A stretch of 64,000 bases of DNA from an uncultured Bacilli bacterium (lineage in GTDB: Bacteria; Bacillota_I; Bacilli_A; RF39; UBA660): the NCBI GenBank assembly GCA_934096945.1, contig CAKOND010000001.1:62001-126000 (forward strand). The letters run 5' to 3'. Shown here piece by piece: positions 52,264-62,041 of this stretch. Numbering within the stretch: the stretch's first letter is position 1; each line of letters begins with the position of its first letter. The notes under the pieces were generated by a model that was not told the origin of the DNA, searched no databases, and worked only from the letters and a program-made list of their open reading frames with translations. A program made the position numbers and the translations under genes.

Positions 52264-52560
52264 AATATTTTACTCAATTCTAAATGGGCTTAAAGATGCA
52301 CCATCACCTTTTGAATATGCTACTGAAGATAAAAGGTAAAAAGAAGGATAAACATTACGACTCGTAGCTGCTGGAAAAATAGAAAAATTACATCTAAATC
52401 TATTCCTAAAAATACCATTATTTAACGAGAAATAGACATTGAAAGGCTCATAAAAAGCCAATCTACAGAAGAAATACGCTTAAATGCATACATACCCATA
52501 TTTACAGTCCATATACTTGGATCTTCTGCATTGTAGTTCCAACATTAACATCGCGAGCTT
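52264..52560 (-). pseudogene. Relic of a surface-protein gene, C-terminal part
   Basis: Frames on the minus strand read SIWTVNMGMYAFKRISSVDW then LFMSLSMSISR, a stop, and in another frame FRCNFSIFPAATSRN followed by VYPSFYLLSSVAYSKGDGAS. This parallels INWLYIGSFEWTISR and VRPSFSLLSSVTYAGGSG of the gene at 28239. Unlike that gene's tail, this one is AT-rich. Upstream, 52595-52690 reads IKILGIGIVFLFGNEKENVD in one frame, perhaps the relic of another membrane-anchored start. The 52234-52747 gap has no intact gene. Confidence 0.65.
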
Positions 52561-52721
52561 TCCTCTATTTCAAGCATCATAGATATCATATTAATGGTCT
52601 TTTTTACTTGATAAGTATTAATCTCATCAACATTTTCCTTTTCGTTTCCGAATAAAAAAACAATTCCGATACCTAAAATTTTTATGCGATTGCCATACTG
52701 TTAAACTACCAAAAACTTTAC

Positions 52722-52748
52722 AAAAAAAAGAATAGTTTTACCTATTCC
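52722..52748 (-). terminator. Terminator of the 53-residue gene
   Basis: On the minus strand GAATAG-GTAAAA-CTATTC and eight T, directly after the stop. Confidence 0.8.
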
Positions 52749-52909
52749 TAATTTATTTTCTTTGCTATCATGCATTCTGCGCTATCCATAGCATTTATCA
52801 TCTTTTTGCCAGCTTTCTTCATTGCTTTTTTATCATTCATTAAATAAATACCACCAGCAACACCTGCCATAGTGCCAACTACCATCATAGCTTTAAACAT
52901 ATTTTTCAT
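52748..52909 (-). CDS. 53-residue protein with YtxH-like start
   Basis: GAGGTG lies six bases before the ATG and a terminator follows. The product has a short hydrophobic segment (MVVGTMAGVAGGIYLM) followed by a basic helix (DKKAMKKAGKKMINAMDSAE). The glycine-rich helix followed by a charged tail resembles small YtxH-like or stress-type membrane proteins. Function unknown. It follows recD2 in the same direction. Confidence 0.65.
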   Translation of the reverse strand: MKNMFKAMMVVGTMAGVAGGIYLMNDKKAMKKAGKKMINAMDSAECMIAKKIN

Positions 52910-52940
52910 TTTTCCACCTCTATAGGTAGTATGCCCAAAT

Positions 52941-55112
52941 TTAACTATTATATACCATAGTAATTTGTTCTTTTAAACTTGTTTTTCTACCAGATGAATA
53001 ATTGTTACCAACAGCTCTTTGAAAAGCAACTGGATCACCAACTAAAGTAAGGCTCTTCTTAGCTCTACTTACCCCCGTATAAATAAGTTTATTATAAAGC
53101 ATTTTATAATAACTTTTTGATATTGGAAGTATTACATGAGTAAATTCGCTTCCCTGACTTTTATGTATAGATATAGCATAAGCATGTTTTATTTGTTTTA
53201 AATCCTTTTTATCATATTCAACTTTATTACCATCAAAATTAATTATTATTTTATTACCCACAATACTTTCAATAAACCCAATATCACCATTAAAAACATT
53301 ATTATCTAAATCATTAACTAGTTGCAGTACTTTATCACCTTCACGATAAATATATTCTCCATATATAACTTCTTCTTTGCCTCTTTCTGATGGATTATAT
53401 ATTTCTTGAAGTGCATTATTTAAAGCATCAATTCCAGCATCCCCTTTATACATCGGAGCTAAAACTTGAACATTTCTTTCATCTAAACCTTTTAGAAGAG
53501 AGATATCTGTTATTTGTTTTATAGCACTTTTTATATTATTTGAATCTACTTGTACAAAGTTATAATCATCTTTTTTAGTTAGAAATTCTTCACTTAAGTC
53601 ATTATTTTTTATTTCTTTAGCTAAAAATGGTATATATGAATTATCACTTTGACGATAAATTTGGTTTAAAGGAACATAATTAAAAAAATCACTATCAATT
53701 AAATCATTTAAAACAAGTCCTGGACCCACACTCGGAAGTTGGAAAGTATCACCAACCAAAATCAGTTTAACATTAGAACTTATACCATTAAGCAAAGCAT
53801 TAAACAAATCAACATCAATCATACTAACCTCATCAACAATAATTAACTTATGATGAGTTTTATTATATTCATTATATACAAATTCGTTGCTATCTTTATA
53901 CCATTTTAAATATCTATGAATTGTATATGCTGGAATACCTGTAGATGAATTCATCTTTTTAGCAGCTCTTCCTGTCGGAGCCAAAAGTGCTATAGTTTCC
54001 ATTATATCCGCGGGACCTAACTTTTCTTTTTCTATATAAAGTTTAACTATAGCATTAATAATAGTAGTTTTCCCAGTACCAGGTCCCCCTGAAATAATAG
54101 TTATATTATTATTTAAAGCACTTTTTATAGCTTTTTCTTGTGTTTCATTATAATCTATTTTTAATTTTTCTTCTAAATCTTTTAACTTTTCATCAATATT
54201 ATAAAACATTTTTGGATTCTTACTATCTATTTTCTTTAAACACTTAGCTATATTACATTCTTTTTCATAATATTCTTTTAAATATATTCTTTTATCTATT
54301 CTTACAATATCATTATTATTTTCTAGATAATCTAAACATTCTAAGAAAACATCTTCCGTAAGTTCAATATAAAATTCTTTTAAAAGTACACCTTTAATTT
54401 CATCTGCATAATAAAAAGTATCTCCACTAGTAAAAGATAGTATTTTCATACTCTCTAAAATACAAGCATAAATTCTAGCATCAGTTTTATCACCATAATT
54501 ATTAACATAAATACTATCTACTTTTCTAAAATCCACAACTTCACTTATTCTATAAAAATCATTTGCTAAAACTTCATCTATTTCATCTTTAAAATAATTA
54601 TATATTCTATAACATTCTTCAATAGAAAATCCTAGATTTTGAAGTTTTAATATTGTATCTCCACTTTTATCATAATTAACAAGTGATGCGTGTATTTTTT
54701 CTGCTCTTTTTTCTGTTAAGCCTTCAATTTCAAGTAATTTTTCTTTATCATTTTTTATTATATCTAAAGATTTTTCTCCGAAAGCTTCGACTATTCTTTT
54801 AGCAGTTACTTCCCCGCACCCTTCAATAAATGGACTAGATAAAAAGTCAATTATTGCTTCTTTTGTAGTTGGTTTATCTACCTCATAACTTTCCACAACA
54901 AATTGCATACCCCATTTATCATTTTTTTTATAATCACCATAAAGGGTCATAGCAACATCAATACTTGGGTCTAAAAATGAACCAGTAATAGTTATAGTTT
55001 TATTGTTTATTTCATTTAAATTGCTTTCCTTAACGCGAAATAAAGCGACTACAAAGCCACTTTCTTTACTATAAAATATTAACTTTTTAATCTTGCCTTT
55101 AATGTAATTCAT
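52941..55112 (-). CDS. recD2: RecD2-type DNA helicase
   Basis: 723 residues from the ATG at 55112 (AAAAGGGT upstream). An OB-like N-terminus, then HhH regions (IEGCGEVTAKRIVEAF, IEGLTEKRAEKIH), a P-loop IISGGPGTGKTTIINAI, LIIVDEVSMID (motif II), GDTFQLPSVGPG (III) and HAYAISIHKSQGSEF (V). RecD2 is a 5'-3' helicase found in organisms with AddAB or without RecBC; it acts in recombination and mismatch-linked repair. Confidence 0.95.
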   Translation of the reverse strand: MNYIKGKIKKLIFYSKESGFVVALFRVKESNLNEINNKTITITGSFLDPSIDVAMTLYGDYKKNDKWGMQFVVESYEVDKPTTKEAIIDFLSSPFIEGCGEVTAKRIVEAFGEKSLDIIKNDKEKLLEIEGLTEKRAEKIHASLVNYDKSGDTILKLQNLGFSIEECYRIYNYFKDEIDEVLANDFYRISEVVDFRKVDSIYVNNYGDKTDARIYACILESMKILSFTSGDTFYYADEIKGVLLKEFYIELTEDVFLECLDYLENNNDIVRIDKRIYLKEYYEKECNIAKCLKKIDSKNPKMFYNIDEKLKDLEEKLKIDYNETQEKAIKSALNNNITIISGGPGTGKTTIINAIVKLYIEKEKLGPADIMETIALLAPTGRAAKKMNSSTGIPAYTIHRYLKWYKDSNEFVYNEYNKTHHKLIIVDEVSMIDVDLFNALLNGISSNVKLILVGDTFQLPSVGPGLVLNDLIDSDFFNYVPLNQIYRQSDNSYIPFLAKEIKNNDLSEEFLTKKDDYNFVQVDSNNIKSAIKQITDISLLKGLDERNVQVLAPMYKGDAGIDALNNALQEIYNPSERGKEEVIYGEYIYREGDKVLQLVNDLDNNVFNGDIGFIESIVGNKIIINFDGNKVEYDKKDLKQIKHAYAISIHKSQGSEFTHVILPISKSYYKMLYNKLIYTGVSRAKKSLTLVGDPVAFQRAVGNNYSSGRKTSLKEQITMVYNS

Positions 55113-55218
55113 AAATACCCTTTTATGTATTTTTACTAGCATACTTATATGCCTAATACTTACATTATTATAAACTTCTTACTTCAAAATATCAAGTTAT
55201 TTACTCTAATTTAATAAA

Positions 55219-55643
55219 TTAATCTAAATATAGATTATCACTTAGAACACTAGCATATTCATTTGTAATTAATTCTAAATTTTCTAAATCAATATAACCT
55301 AATAAATTATTACTATCAATAATATAATCTGGAGCTCCAACTCCTTCAAAATCTAGAAATGCTCCTTCTTCAGGTCTTAATTTTCTTATAAAACCATCCA
55401 TACTATCTTTATAAACACCTGCTATAATCATTGTTGTATTATTTTTAACTATAGTGCTTTTATTGGCATCTAATACAGATGTTCTTCTTTACTAAATTCT
55501 AAAAATGATTGTTCCCATAAAGGGTTTGCTACCACTAAACCTTCTTCTAAAATTTTATCACCTGATGCATTTGTAAAATGATAAAAATATCTTGCTTCTT
55601 CATTACTTGTTAAATTTGTTATTTTTTCTTGTAATTCGTCCAT
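55219..55643 (-). pseudogene. Frameshifted gene coupled to mtaB, possible ADP-ribosyltransferase-like fold
   Basis: The ATG overlaps the mtaB stop (TAATG) and shares its GGAGG context. The first frame codes 57 residues (ARYFYHFTNASGDKILEEGL ... FLEFSKEEHLY) and stops at 55470. The next frame continues (TSVLDANKSTIVKNNTTMII then AGVYKDSMDGFIRKLRPEEG) to 55219. Restoring one base would give about 141 residues. The 'YHFT....IL..GL' start is seen in several ADP-ribosyltransferase-like and RNase-like folds; that is a hint only. Coding quality on both sides is good, so it broke recently, or it uses programmed frameshifting. Confidence 0.6.
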
Positions 55644-56887
55644 TATTTTCCTCCGTTATATGTTACTGTATAGATTTCATTTTTATTTAGTTTTTCAGGT
55701 ACTTCCATTTTTAAATAATTACTTGTATGACCAATACTTACATTATCATTTACTTCTTCTACTAGAATATCTAAGCTTTTACCCTTAAATTTATTATAAT
55801 ATTCTTCTTCCATTTTTTCACTTAAAGCCATTAATCTTTTAACTCTATCCTTTTTTATACTTTCATCAATTTGTTCAGGCATTGATGCTGCTGCAGTCCC
55901 TTTTCTAATTGAATAAGGAAAAACGTGTATTTTACTAAATTTCATCTTTTCTGAAAAATTTAAAGTACTTGTAAACAACTCTTCTGTTTCATAAGGAAAA
56001 CCTACAATAATATCTGTTGATATTGATATATCAGGTCTTATATTTCTAATTTTATTTATTTTTTCTTCATAATATTTTAAATCATACTTACGATTCATTC
56101 TCTTTAGTATTTCATCACTACCTGCTTGAAGAGGAATATGCAAATGATTACACACTTTACCATTTTTACCTAACATATCTAGAAATTTATCATTAAGTTC
56201 TGTTATTTCAATACTAGATATTCTAATACGTTTCAAGTTTTCTATTTTAGAAAGTTCATTAATTAAATCAGTTAAATCATGTCCACTATCTTCATAATGG
56301 CCTGTATGAATACCAGTTAAAACAATTTCTTTATGACCATGATGTGCTAAATGTTTAGCTTCCTCGATTACTTTATCAAAAGACTTAGACCTCACAGAAC
56401 CCCTAACATAAGGAATAATACAATATGAACAAAAATTATCACAACCATCCTCAATCTTGATAAAGGCTCTCACGTGATTATAATCATTAATAAACATATC
56501 TTCAAAATCTAAATCTCTATCATTATAAAACTTAACATATCTTTTTTTAGTATCTATATATTCTTTAATAAGTTCATTTATAATTGCTTTATCTTTATTA
56601 CCAATAAGGATATCTATGTCTAAATTTTCATACTCTTCTTGTTTATTTTGACTACTACAACCAGCAACAGCCAAAACAGCCTCTGGATATTCTCTTCTAA
56701 TTCTTCTAATCATTTTAAAACACTTTTTATCAGCAACATTAGTAACAGAACAAGTGTTAACTATAATAATATTTGCTTCATCTAATTTTTCAGTATAGAA
56801 AAAATTTGATGAAAGCATTTTTTCTTTCATCATATTTGACTCATATTGATTAACTTTACAACCAAATGTAACTATATTAAATTTCAT
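55643..56887 (-). CDS. mtaB: tRNA t6A37 methylthiotransferase MtaB
   Basis: 414 residues. A radical-SAM enzyme that adds a methylthio group to t6A37 in ANN-decoding tRNAs. N-terminal UPF0004 domain with three Cys (FGCKVNQYES, VNTCSVTNVADKK, AGCSSQN), the radical-SAM cluster loop EDGCDNFCSYCIIPYVRG, and a C-terminal TRAM-like end (LDILVEEVNDN ... GHTSNYLKMEV). The last gene of a run that includes the unknown membrane protein at 56891-57379. Confidence 0.95.
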   Translation of the reverse strand: MKFNIVTFGCKVNQYESNMMKEKMLSSNFFYTEKLDEANIIIVNTCSVTNVADKKCFKMIRRIRREYPEAVLAVAGCSSQNKQEEYENLDIDILIGNKDKAIINELIKEYIDTKKRYVKFYNDRDLDFEDMFINDYNHVRAFIKIEDGCDNFCSYCIIPYVRGSVRSKSFDKVIEEAKHLAHHGHKEIVLTGIHTGHYEDSGHDLTDLINELSKIENLKRIRISSIEITELNDKFLDMLGKNGKVCNHLHIPLQAGSDEILKRMNRKYDLKYYEEKINKIRNIRPDISISTDIIVGFPYETEELFTSTLNFSEKMKFSKIHVFPYSIRKGTAAASMPEQIDESIKKDRVKRLMALSEKMEEEYYNKFKGKSLDILVEEVNDNVSIGHTSNYLKMEVPEKLNKNEIYTVTYNGGK

Positions 56888-56890
56888 AAC

Positions 56891-57379
56891 TTATCCCAAT
56901 TCCTTTTGTAATCTCTTTAAAGCTTCTAAAAAGGCTTCTTCCTTTTGAAAACTAATAACCCTAACTTCTAAATTAGATACTGAATTATTACTTTTATTTA
57001 CTAAATTATCTAAATCAACCTTTTTAACAGATAAATCATCATGCATTTCTTCTTTTTCATAACTAAGTTCATAATTACTATTTCCCTTATTTAAAAGTTC
57101 ATCATAACTAATTATTGCTTTATCTTCCTGATCTTTTTCATAATCTGTAAATTGTATCATTTTATCACTACTCTTCATATTATCCCTTAACTTTCTCGCT
57201 ATTTCCATCTCTTGAGTCTCCCCAAATTTATCTTTCTCATTCTCTTCCAACTTATTTATCCTAATAAAATAAATAAGTATCACTACGAGTATCATAAGTA
57301 TTAATATTGAAAAATAAAATACTATATCAACAAATCTAAGTGCCATTAAAAAATTATATATATCATTAAATATTTTCAT
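56891..57379 (-). CDS. Membrane-anchored coiled-coil protein of unknown function
   Basis: 162 residues from the ATG at 57379 (GGTAGG upstream). One N-terminal membrane helix (about 18-42, FVDIVFYFSILILMILVVIL), then a basic turn and a long acidic helical stretch with coiled-coil character (MEIARKLRDNMKSSDKMIQF). It ends VISFQKEEAFLEALKRLQKE. No family recognised; topology resembles small division- or envelope-associated proteins. Three bases before mtaB. Confidence 0.6.
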   Translation of the reverse strand: MKIFNDIYNFLMALRFVDIVFYFSILILMILVVILIYFIRINKLEENEKDKFGETQEMEIARKLRDNMKSSDKMIQFTDYEKDQEDKAIISYDELLNKGNSNYELSYEKEEMHDDLSVKKVDLDNLVNKSNNSVSNLEVRVISFQKEEAFLEALKRLQKELG

Positions 57380-57496
57380 ACCTACCACCAATACCATTAT
57401 ACTATTTATAGATTTTTATAAAAAGTATAAAACGTCAATTTGACACAATCGCATGTCAAATATTGACATTTATTATAACATCTAAAATGTCAAATG

Positions 57497-57531
57497 TCAA
57501 AAAAACTTAAGAATTTTCTTCTTAAGTTAAT
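57497..57531 (-). terminator. Terminator of the 57527-58735 gene
   Basis: On the minus strand AACTTAAGAA and TTCTTAAGTT pair and run into seven T at the gene's end. Confidence 0.8.
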
Positions 57532-58735
57532 CTGTAACAATCTCATAAGGGTCTTCAATCGTTCCACTACCAATAACTTTAGCATTTTTTATAATATTTA
57601 TAACAGGTCTAACACTTCTTAGTAAATCTCCACTTGTATTAGTAATTAAATTCCCATTTTCACCTACTAAAAAAGGATAATAAACATCATTTTTATATTC
57701 AGCACCAGTCATTAAATAATATGGTGTCTTAATTTTTTCATTATATAAATAGTAACTTTTATTTTCACTATTTGTTCCACCTGCGAGGGCAACCTCATCA
57801 GCTGTAAGAAGTCCAATTTTTGTATTTATTTTATTTCCTAAACATACATACATTGGTATTTTATTTGTTATAACTCTACTAAAACCAATATAATTAAAAC
57901 TTGTTTCTTCTAAAACAGTATCATTACAAAATTTATAATAAGCTATATAATCACTAAAACTATTTAAATACATATCATACCAATTATTTAAACTTTCATA
58001 AATTTTACTTTTTTCAAAATCTATATCATTTTCATAATATTTACTCAATTCATCACTAGTTCCATCAAGAACTATTTTTACAGACCCATCTCCATTTATT
58101 TTAACTATTTTCCACATTTTTTCAGCAAATTTAACATTATTATTAGAAACAGCACCTCTAAAATAATAAGCTACTCCTAAATCATCTGTACTTTTTAAAA
58201 AGCCTTCATCTAGGACTGCAGCTTCTCCATTTTTAGTTAAACTTGCTTCATTTACTTTATTATTATTAAGTATAACAGATGCTAAAGTATTATTTTCATC
58301 ATTCTTTTCCCCAATTTGAATTGTACCAGAATACTTTTCATTATCTTTAGTTATAAATTTAATAGTATAATTAACAGTTTCTTGAGCATTAATTGATACT
58401 TGATTAGAAATTATTTCTGACTTTAACTGATTAGTTATTTTTAAATTATCAGAAGATGTAAGTTCATAAGAAACATCTTTAGCATATATATCTGTAAGTT
58501 GAATGTAATAATATTTAGTTTCATTATCATTATTAGTTACAGAAAAAGATAGTTCATTATTTCCATTTAAATTAAAATTTTTTCCCGTCAAATAATTAAT
58601 AGTTATTTTACCATCAACTACAATATCAGCATCATTACTTATTTTATCATAAAATATATATCCAACACCTAAAAAGGTACAAATCGCTATAAGCAAAAAT
58701 ATGAAACCAAGTGCAGACTTAAATCTTAATCGCAT
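57527..58735 (-). CDS. Secreted surface protein, second member of the variable-tail family
   Basis: 402 residues from the ATG at 58735 (AAAGGA nine bases upstream). An N-terminal anchor helix (about 9-30), a beta-rich middle (NELSFSVTNNDNETKYYYIQ), and a C-terminal domain like that of 28239-29735: FAEKMWKIVKINGDGSVKIV, IGLLTADEVALAGG, then LLRSVRPVINI and a GSGTIEDPYEI end. The TasA-like YAYFTA start is not there. Base composition of the tail matches the rest of the gene. Function unknown. Confidence 0.7.
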   Translation of the reverse strand: MRLRFKSALGFIFLLIAICTFLGVGYIFYDKISNDADIVVDGKITINYLTGKNFNLNGNNELSFSVTNNDNETKYYYIQLTDIYAKDVSYELTSSDNLKITNQLKSEIISNQVSINAQETVNYTIKFITKDNEKYSGTIQIGEKNDENNTLASVILNNNKVNEASLTKNGEAAVLDEGFLKSTDDLGVAYYFRGAVSNNNVKFAEKMWKIVKINGDGSVKIVLDGTSDELSKYYENDIDFEKSKIYESLNNWYDMYLNSFSDYIAYYKFCNDTVLEETSFNYIGFSRVITNKIPMYVCLGNKINTKIGLLTADEVALAGGTNSENKSYYLYNEKIKTPYYLMTGAEYKNDVYYPFLVGENGNLITNTSGDLLRSVRPVINIIKNAKVIGSGTIEDPYEIVTD

Positions 58736-59050
58736 GTGCATCATTCCTTTAATTTTCTAATATGATTATACTTTAGGATATGCTAAATTGTCAAGACAAA
58801 TGAACAAAACTGTTAAAGACTTTTTAAAATGGTAGATAATGCATTTTACTTTTTTTGCATAACATTACTTATGTGTTCAGATTGCTCTTCAACTTTGTTC
58901 TATCCCCTTAAATATACAACTATAGTACACATCTCTTCCTAAATATTTCAATAGGACATTTTAACTTATAATTCACATTTATGACAAGTCTTTTTGCATA
59001 AAAATTAAATAACTTAAGCAACAACTGAAGCTGAAGTTTTATAAACTAAA
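58736..59050. other. Non-coding gap, faint transposase-like relic
   Basis: No intact gene. At 58920-59005, minus strand, a short frame reads NVNYKLKCPIEIFRKRCVL, which faintly recalls the 'YKTP.EIF' end of IS30-type transposases. Nothing else supportable was seen. Confidence 0.2.
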
Positions 59051-59446
59051 TTATTTATCTGATAACATATTAATTAAATCAATTTTAAATTCATATAGAT
59101 TTGCATTTTTAACAGGTATGATCACATCTTTGTAAATAGTTAATTCATTGTTATAACTTGCTAATAATAGATCTTGTGGCAAAAGACTTAATAAGTTGAT
59201 ATTGTTATCAACAATTTCAAATATTAATTTTATTGAACCGTATAATTTTTTTAATTTTAAATCAGTGGGCAACGCAATTTCATATATATCTTTTTTAAAA
59301 TCAAGCAAATTGGCATAACTTAAATCTCCAGTTTTTAAATCTAAATACACTTCTTTTAACTTTTTATAAGTCAATTCATTTAAATTTTTTAGCCCTTTTT
59401 CTAATATTTTATATTCTTCCTTATTTTGATAAGTAAATTCATACAT
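59051..59446 (-). CDS. Protein of unknown function
   Basis: 131 residues from the ATG at 59446 (AAGGAG ten bases upstream). No membrane helix. Helical N-terminus (KEEYKILEKGLKNLNELTYK), then strands (LYGSIKLIFEIVDNNINLLS) and YKDVIIPVKNANLYEF. No family recognised. Isolated between non-coding gaps. Confidence 0.6.
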   Translation of the reverse strand: MYEFTYQNKEEYKILEKGLKNLNELTYKKLKEVYLDLKTGDLSYANLLDFKKDIYEIALPTDLKLKKLYGSIKLIFEIVDNNINLLSLLPQDLLLASYNNELTIYKDVIIPVKNANLYEFKIDLINMLSDK

Positions 59447-59558
59447 GAAAACCAAACTCCTTTTCTTAAGAAGAATTATATCACAAAATCGTCAGCTTAG
59501 AATAGTAAAACTAAAAAATTATAAAACAATTAAAATGCTGATGGAAATGAAGGTTTAA

Positions 59559-59583
59559 AAAACTAGGCATTTACCTAGTTTAA
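59559..59583 (-). terminator. Terminator of the thioredoxin-like gene
   Basis: On the minus strand AAACTAGG-TAAATG-CCTAGTTT, then T's. Confidence 0.8.
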
Positions 59584-60308
59584 CAAGCCTTATCATCTTT
59601 ACATGCTTTCAAATCTTTAATAGAATTAATAACTGTTTTATAAGTGCTTTTTAATTCTTTCTTTTGTTCATCATTTAATGCAGAATATGGGTCTTTTTGA
59701 CTTTCTACAGTTGATGCATGGAAACCTTTAACATTTCTCTTTGAAACAGCTACCAAAGTCGGAGCATATAATCTTTTAACTCCAGTGTCATACATATTTC
59801 CTGCTTCATCTGTTACATAAAATTTATCTAACTTTTTATCAAGTATTTTCAATATGTCGTAATAGGCATCTGTACCCTTTTTAGTTTGTTCAGGTTCAAT
59901 ACTTCCAGAGAATTTATAAGTATCACGCATATCTAAAATATCAACATAATAAATCTTATCAACATTCAATTCTTTAGCTGCTTCAAGTAAAACTGGTACA
60001 GCATTTCTACACCAAGGACAAGAAGCAAAACCAAAATAAATAATTGCATCTTCATTTTTCATGATTTCTACGATCTCTTGACCACTTTTATAAACTATTG
60101 GATTTTCTTCATCAATAGAAATTTCCATATATTGTTTTTCATTATTTTCATTTACTACTTCATTTAAACTTTCATATTCTTTCTTAAATTTAAGGGCATC
60201 CGTCAACTTTTCTTCTTTATGAGTTGCAATAGCATACACACATAAACCAATTACTAATATTGTGCACACCAAAATTATTCCTAAATATATTTTATTACTT
60301 TTTTCCAT
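59580..60308 (-). CDS. Membrane-anchored thioredoxin-like protein with CPWC
   Basis: 242 residues. One N-terminal helix (about 8-28) tethers an extracytoplasmic thioredoxin fold with AIIYFGFASCPWCRNAVPVL (Cys-97 and Cys-100), VDKIYYVDILDM and the cis-Pro loop RLYAPTLVAVS. The layout is that of bacteriocin-transport accessory (PedC/BrcD-like) and related thiol-disulfide proteins of Firmicutes. A Cys-rich tail (LKACKDDKAC) follows. The same fold without cysteines occurs at 2947-3555. Confidence 0.85.
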   Translation of the reverse strand: MEKSNKIYLGIILVCTILVIGLCVYAIATHKEEKLTDALKFKKEYESLNEVVNENNEKQYMEISIDEENPIVYKSGQEIVEIMKNEDAIIYFGFASCPWCRNAVPVLLEAAKELNVDKIYYVDILDMRDTYKFSGSIEPEQTKKGTDAYYDILKILDKKLDKFYVTDEAGNMYDTGVKRLYAPTLVAVSKRNVKGFHASTVESQKDPYSALNDEQKKELKSTYKTVINSIKDLKACKDDKAC

Positions 60309-60365
60309 AACTTTATCACTTCCATTAAAATAATATCATAATTAAAAAACTAGTGCAATAAAATT

Positions 60366-60902
60366 TTACCTATTTTTCATAAAACAGTCATTTTCATGTG
60401 AATTAATTAAACCAATCGCTTGCAAATATGAATAAACAATAACTGATCCCACAAACTTCATACCACGCCCTTTTAAATCATTAGAAATAGCATCAGAAAT
60501 ATTTGAAGTCACTCTATTTATTTCATATATTGGATACTCTTTAAAATATTTAAGCAAATAGTTCTTAAAACCACTATATTCTAAAGAAATACTTTTAAAT
60601 ATTTTAGCATTATTTATACTTGCTTTAATCTTTAGTTTATTTCTAATTATATTCTCATTATTTATTAATTTTTCTGTCTTTTCATCATCATATTTAATAA
60701 TTTTATCAATATCAAAATTATCATATGCTTTTCTAAAAGCATCTCTTTTATTTAGAACACATTTCCAGGAAAGTCCTGCTTGAAAGCTTTCTAAAATAAG
60801 CATTTCAAATAAATAATGTTCATCTAAGTTTAGTACTCCCCATTCTTCATCATGATACCTTACATACAAAGGATTATCTTGGTTACACCATTTACATCTC
60901 AT
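60366..60902 (-). CDS. tag: DNA-3-methyladenine glycosylase I
   Basis: 178 residues. It removes 3-methyladenine. RCKWCNQDNPLYVRYHDEEW is the N-terminal motif and LILESFQAGLSWKCVLNKR the catalytic helix region. The zinc site of Tag is complete: Cys-3, His-17, and His-169 and Cys-173 in NSHENDC. The start overlaps the stop of the ABC permease gene as ATGA. Confidence 0.95.
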   Translation of the reverse strand: MRCKWCNQDNPLYVRYHDEEWGVLNLDEHYLFEMLILESFQAGLSWKCVLNKRDAFRKAYDNFDIDKIIKYDDEKTEKLINNENIIRNKLKIKASINNAKIFKSISLEYSGFKNYLLKYFKEYPIYEINRVTSNISDAISNDLKGRGMKFVGSVIVYSYLQAIGLINSHENDCFMKNR

Positions 60903-62041
60903 GATACCATTTTCTTTCTAGATGCAATATTATTTAGAATAATAAATATAATAGCAAATATAATTAAAATTAACATATTAATCCATATTGGTTTTAGATT
61001 AGTAAATGATAAAACTTCAAGTTCTGCTAGAAAATCATTTGTATTTATATACCAATATGCTGGTAGTATATGAGCTATTTTTATTACACTTTCAGGAAGC
61101 CATAAAGTAGGTATAAATGCTCCGCATAAAAATGCTTGTGCCAATGCAACCACGTTAACTATACCTGATACTGCTTCTTTATTTTTAACCAATGTGCTTA
61201 TAAATAAAGCCATACATAAAGCTACAAATGAGAATATAAATGTATTTAGGATATATAATAAACCTCTTTCTGTAAACGTTAAAGAGCCAAATATTATAAA
61301 AGCTAAAATAGTGTATAAAATAACTACGAAAATAGAATATAAACTACTTGCTATTAAAATGTATTTATTATGTTTTTTATAATCCATACTACTTACAATA
61401 ATTCTCTTTCTAGTAGTTTCCTTATTAAAGCTAGATAAAACTAAACATATAATAAAGAGAATAACAGCAATTAAAGTATAACTTGCAAAATTATAGTATC
61501 TTGAAAGTCTTGATAATTCTGTAGTATTTATTTTAGTAGTAAGTTCTACTTTACTATTTTCATCAAGTGCATTATTTACTTTACTTAATAAAGTAGTTTT
61601 ATCACTATATTCTTTACTTAATACTTTGATAGTTTTAATATATCTAGTTAAAAGCATTTCTGCTAAATTTGATGTATAATCCCCACTAGATTTAATTTCT
61701 ATATTACCACTTTCACCATTTAAAATGCTTTCTTCATAACCATCAAGAATATATATTACATAACTTGCATCTCGATAAAATATAGCATCATCTATAGCTC
61801 TTTCAGTATTTTTTACATCTATTATATTAGCATTTTCTCTAAAATAATTAACTAAATCATTAGAAAGAATTGTATTATCATTATTTACTATTATTATATC
61901 TGGCTTACTTTCTTTAAAAGTACTTGTTACATCATTACTACTCATATTTATTGTACCAAATATTACGAGCATTATAGTAAATCCAATAATTGTACCTTTA
62001 TATCTTTTTACTACTTTCCAAAATGTCTTAAATACTGTCAT
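60899..62041 (-). CDS. ABC-2 type permease
   Basis: 380 residues. One N-terminal helix, an extracytoplasmic domain (KPDIIIVNNDNTILSNDLVN), then about five helices, with FSFVALCMALFISTLVKNKE and LCGAFIPTLWLPESVIK as in ABC-2/YhgE-like permeases. It overlaps the upstream permease by 14 bases; the two probably form a heterodimeric channel served by the ATPase at 63185. Substrate unknown. Confidence 0.88.
   Translation of the reverse strand: MTVFKTFWKVVKRYKGTIIGFTIMLVIFGTINMSSNDVTSTFKESKPDIIIVNNDNTILSNDLVNYFRENANIIDVKNTERAIDDAIFYRDASYVIYILDGYEESILNGESGNIEIKSSGDYTSNLAEMLLTRYIKTIKVLSKEYSDKTTLLSKVNNALDENSKVELTTKINTTELSRLSRYYNFASYTLIAVILFIICLVLSSFNKETTRKRIIVSSMDYKKHNKYILIASSLYSIFVVILYTILAFIIFGSLTFTERGLLYILNTFIFSFVALCMALFISTLVKNKEAVSGIVNVVALAQAFLCGAFIPTLWLPESVIKIAHILPAYWYINTNDFLAELEVLSFTNLKPIWINMLILIIFAIIFIILNNIASRKKMVS

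Noticed and set aside
58920..59005. IS30 transposase remnant
   Set aside because: The likeness covers under 20 residues with no other transposase motif or inverted repeat nearby; kept only as a faint note.
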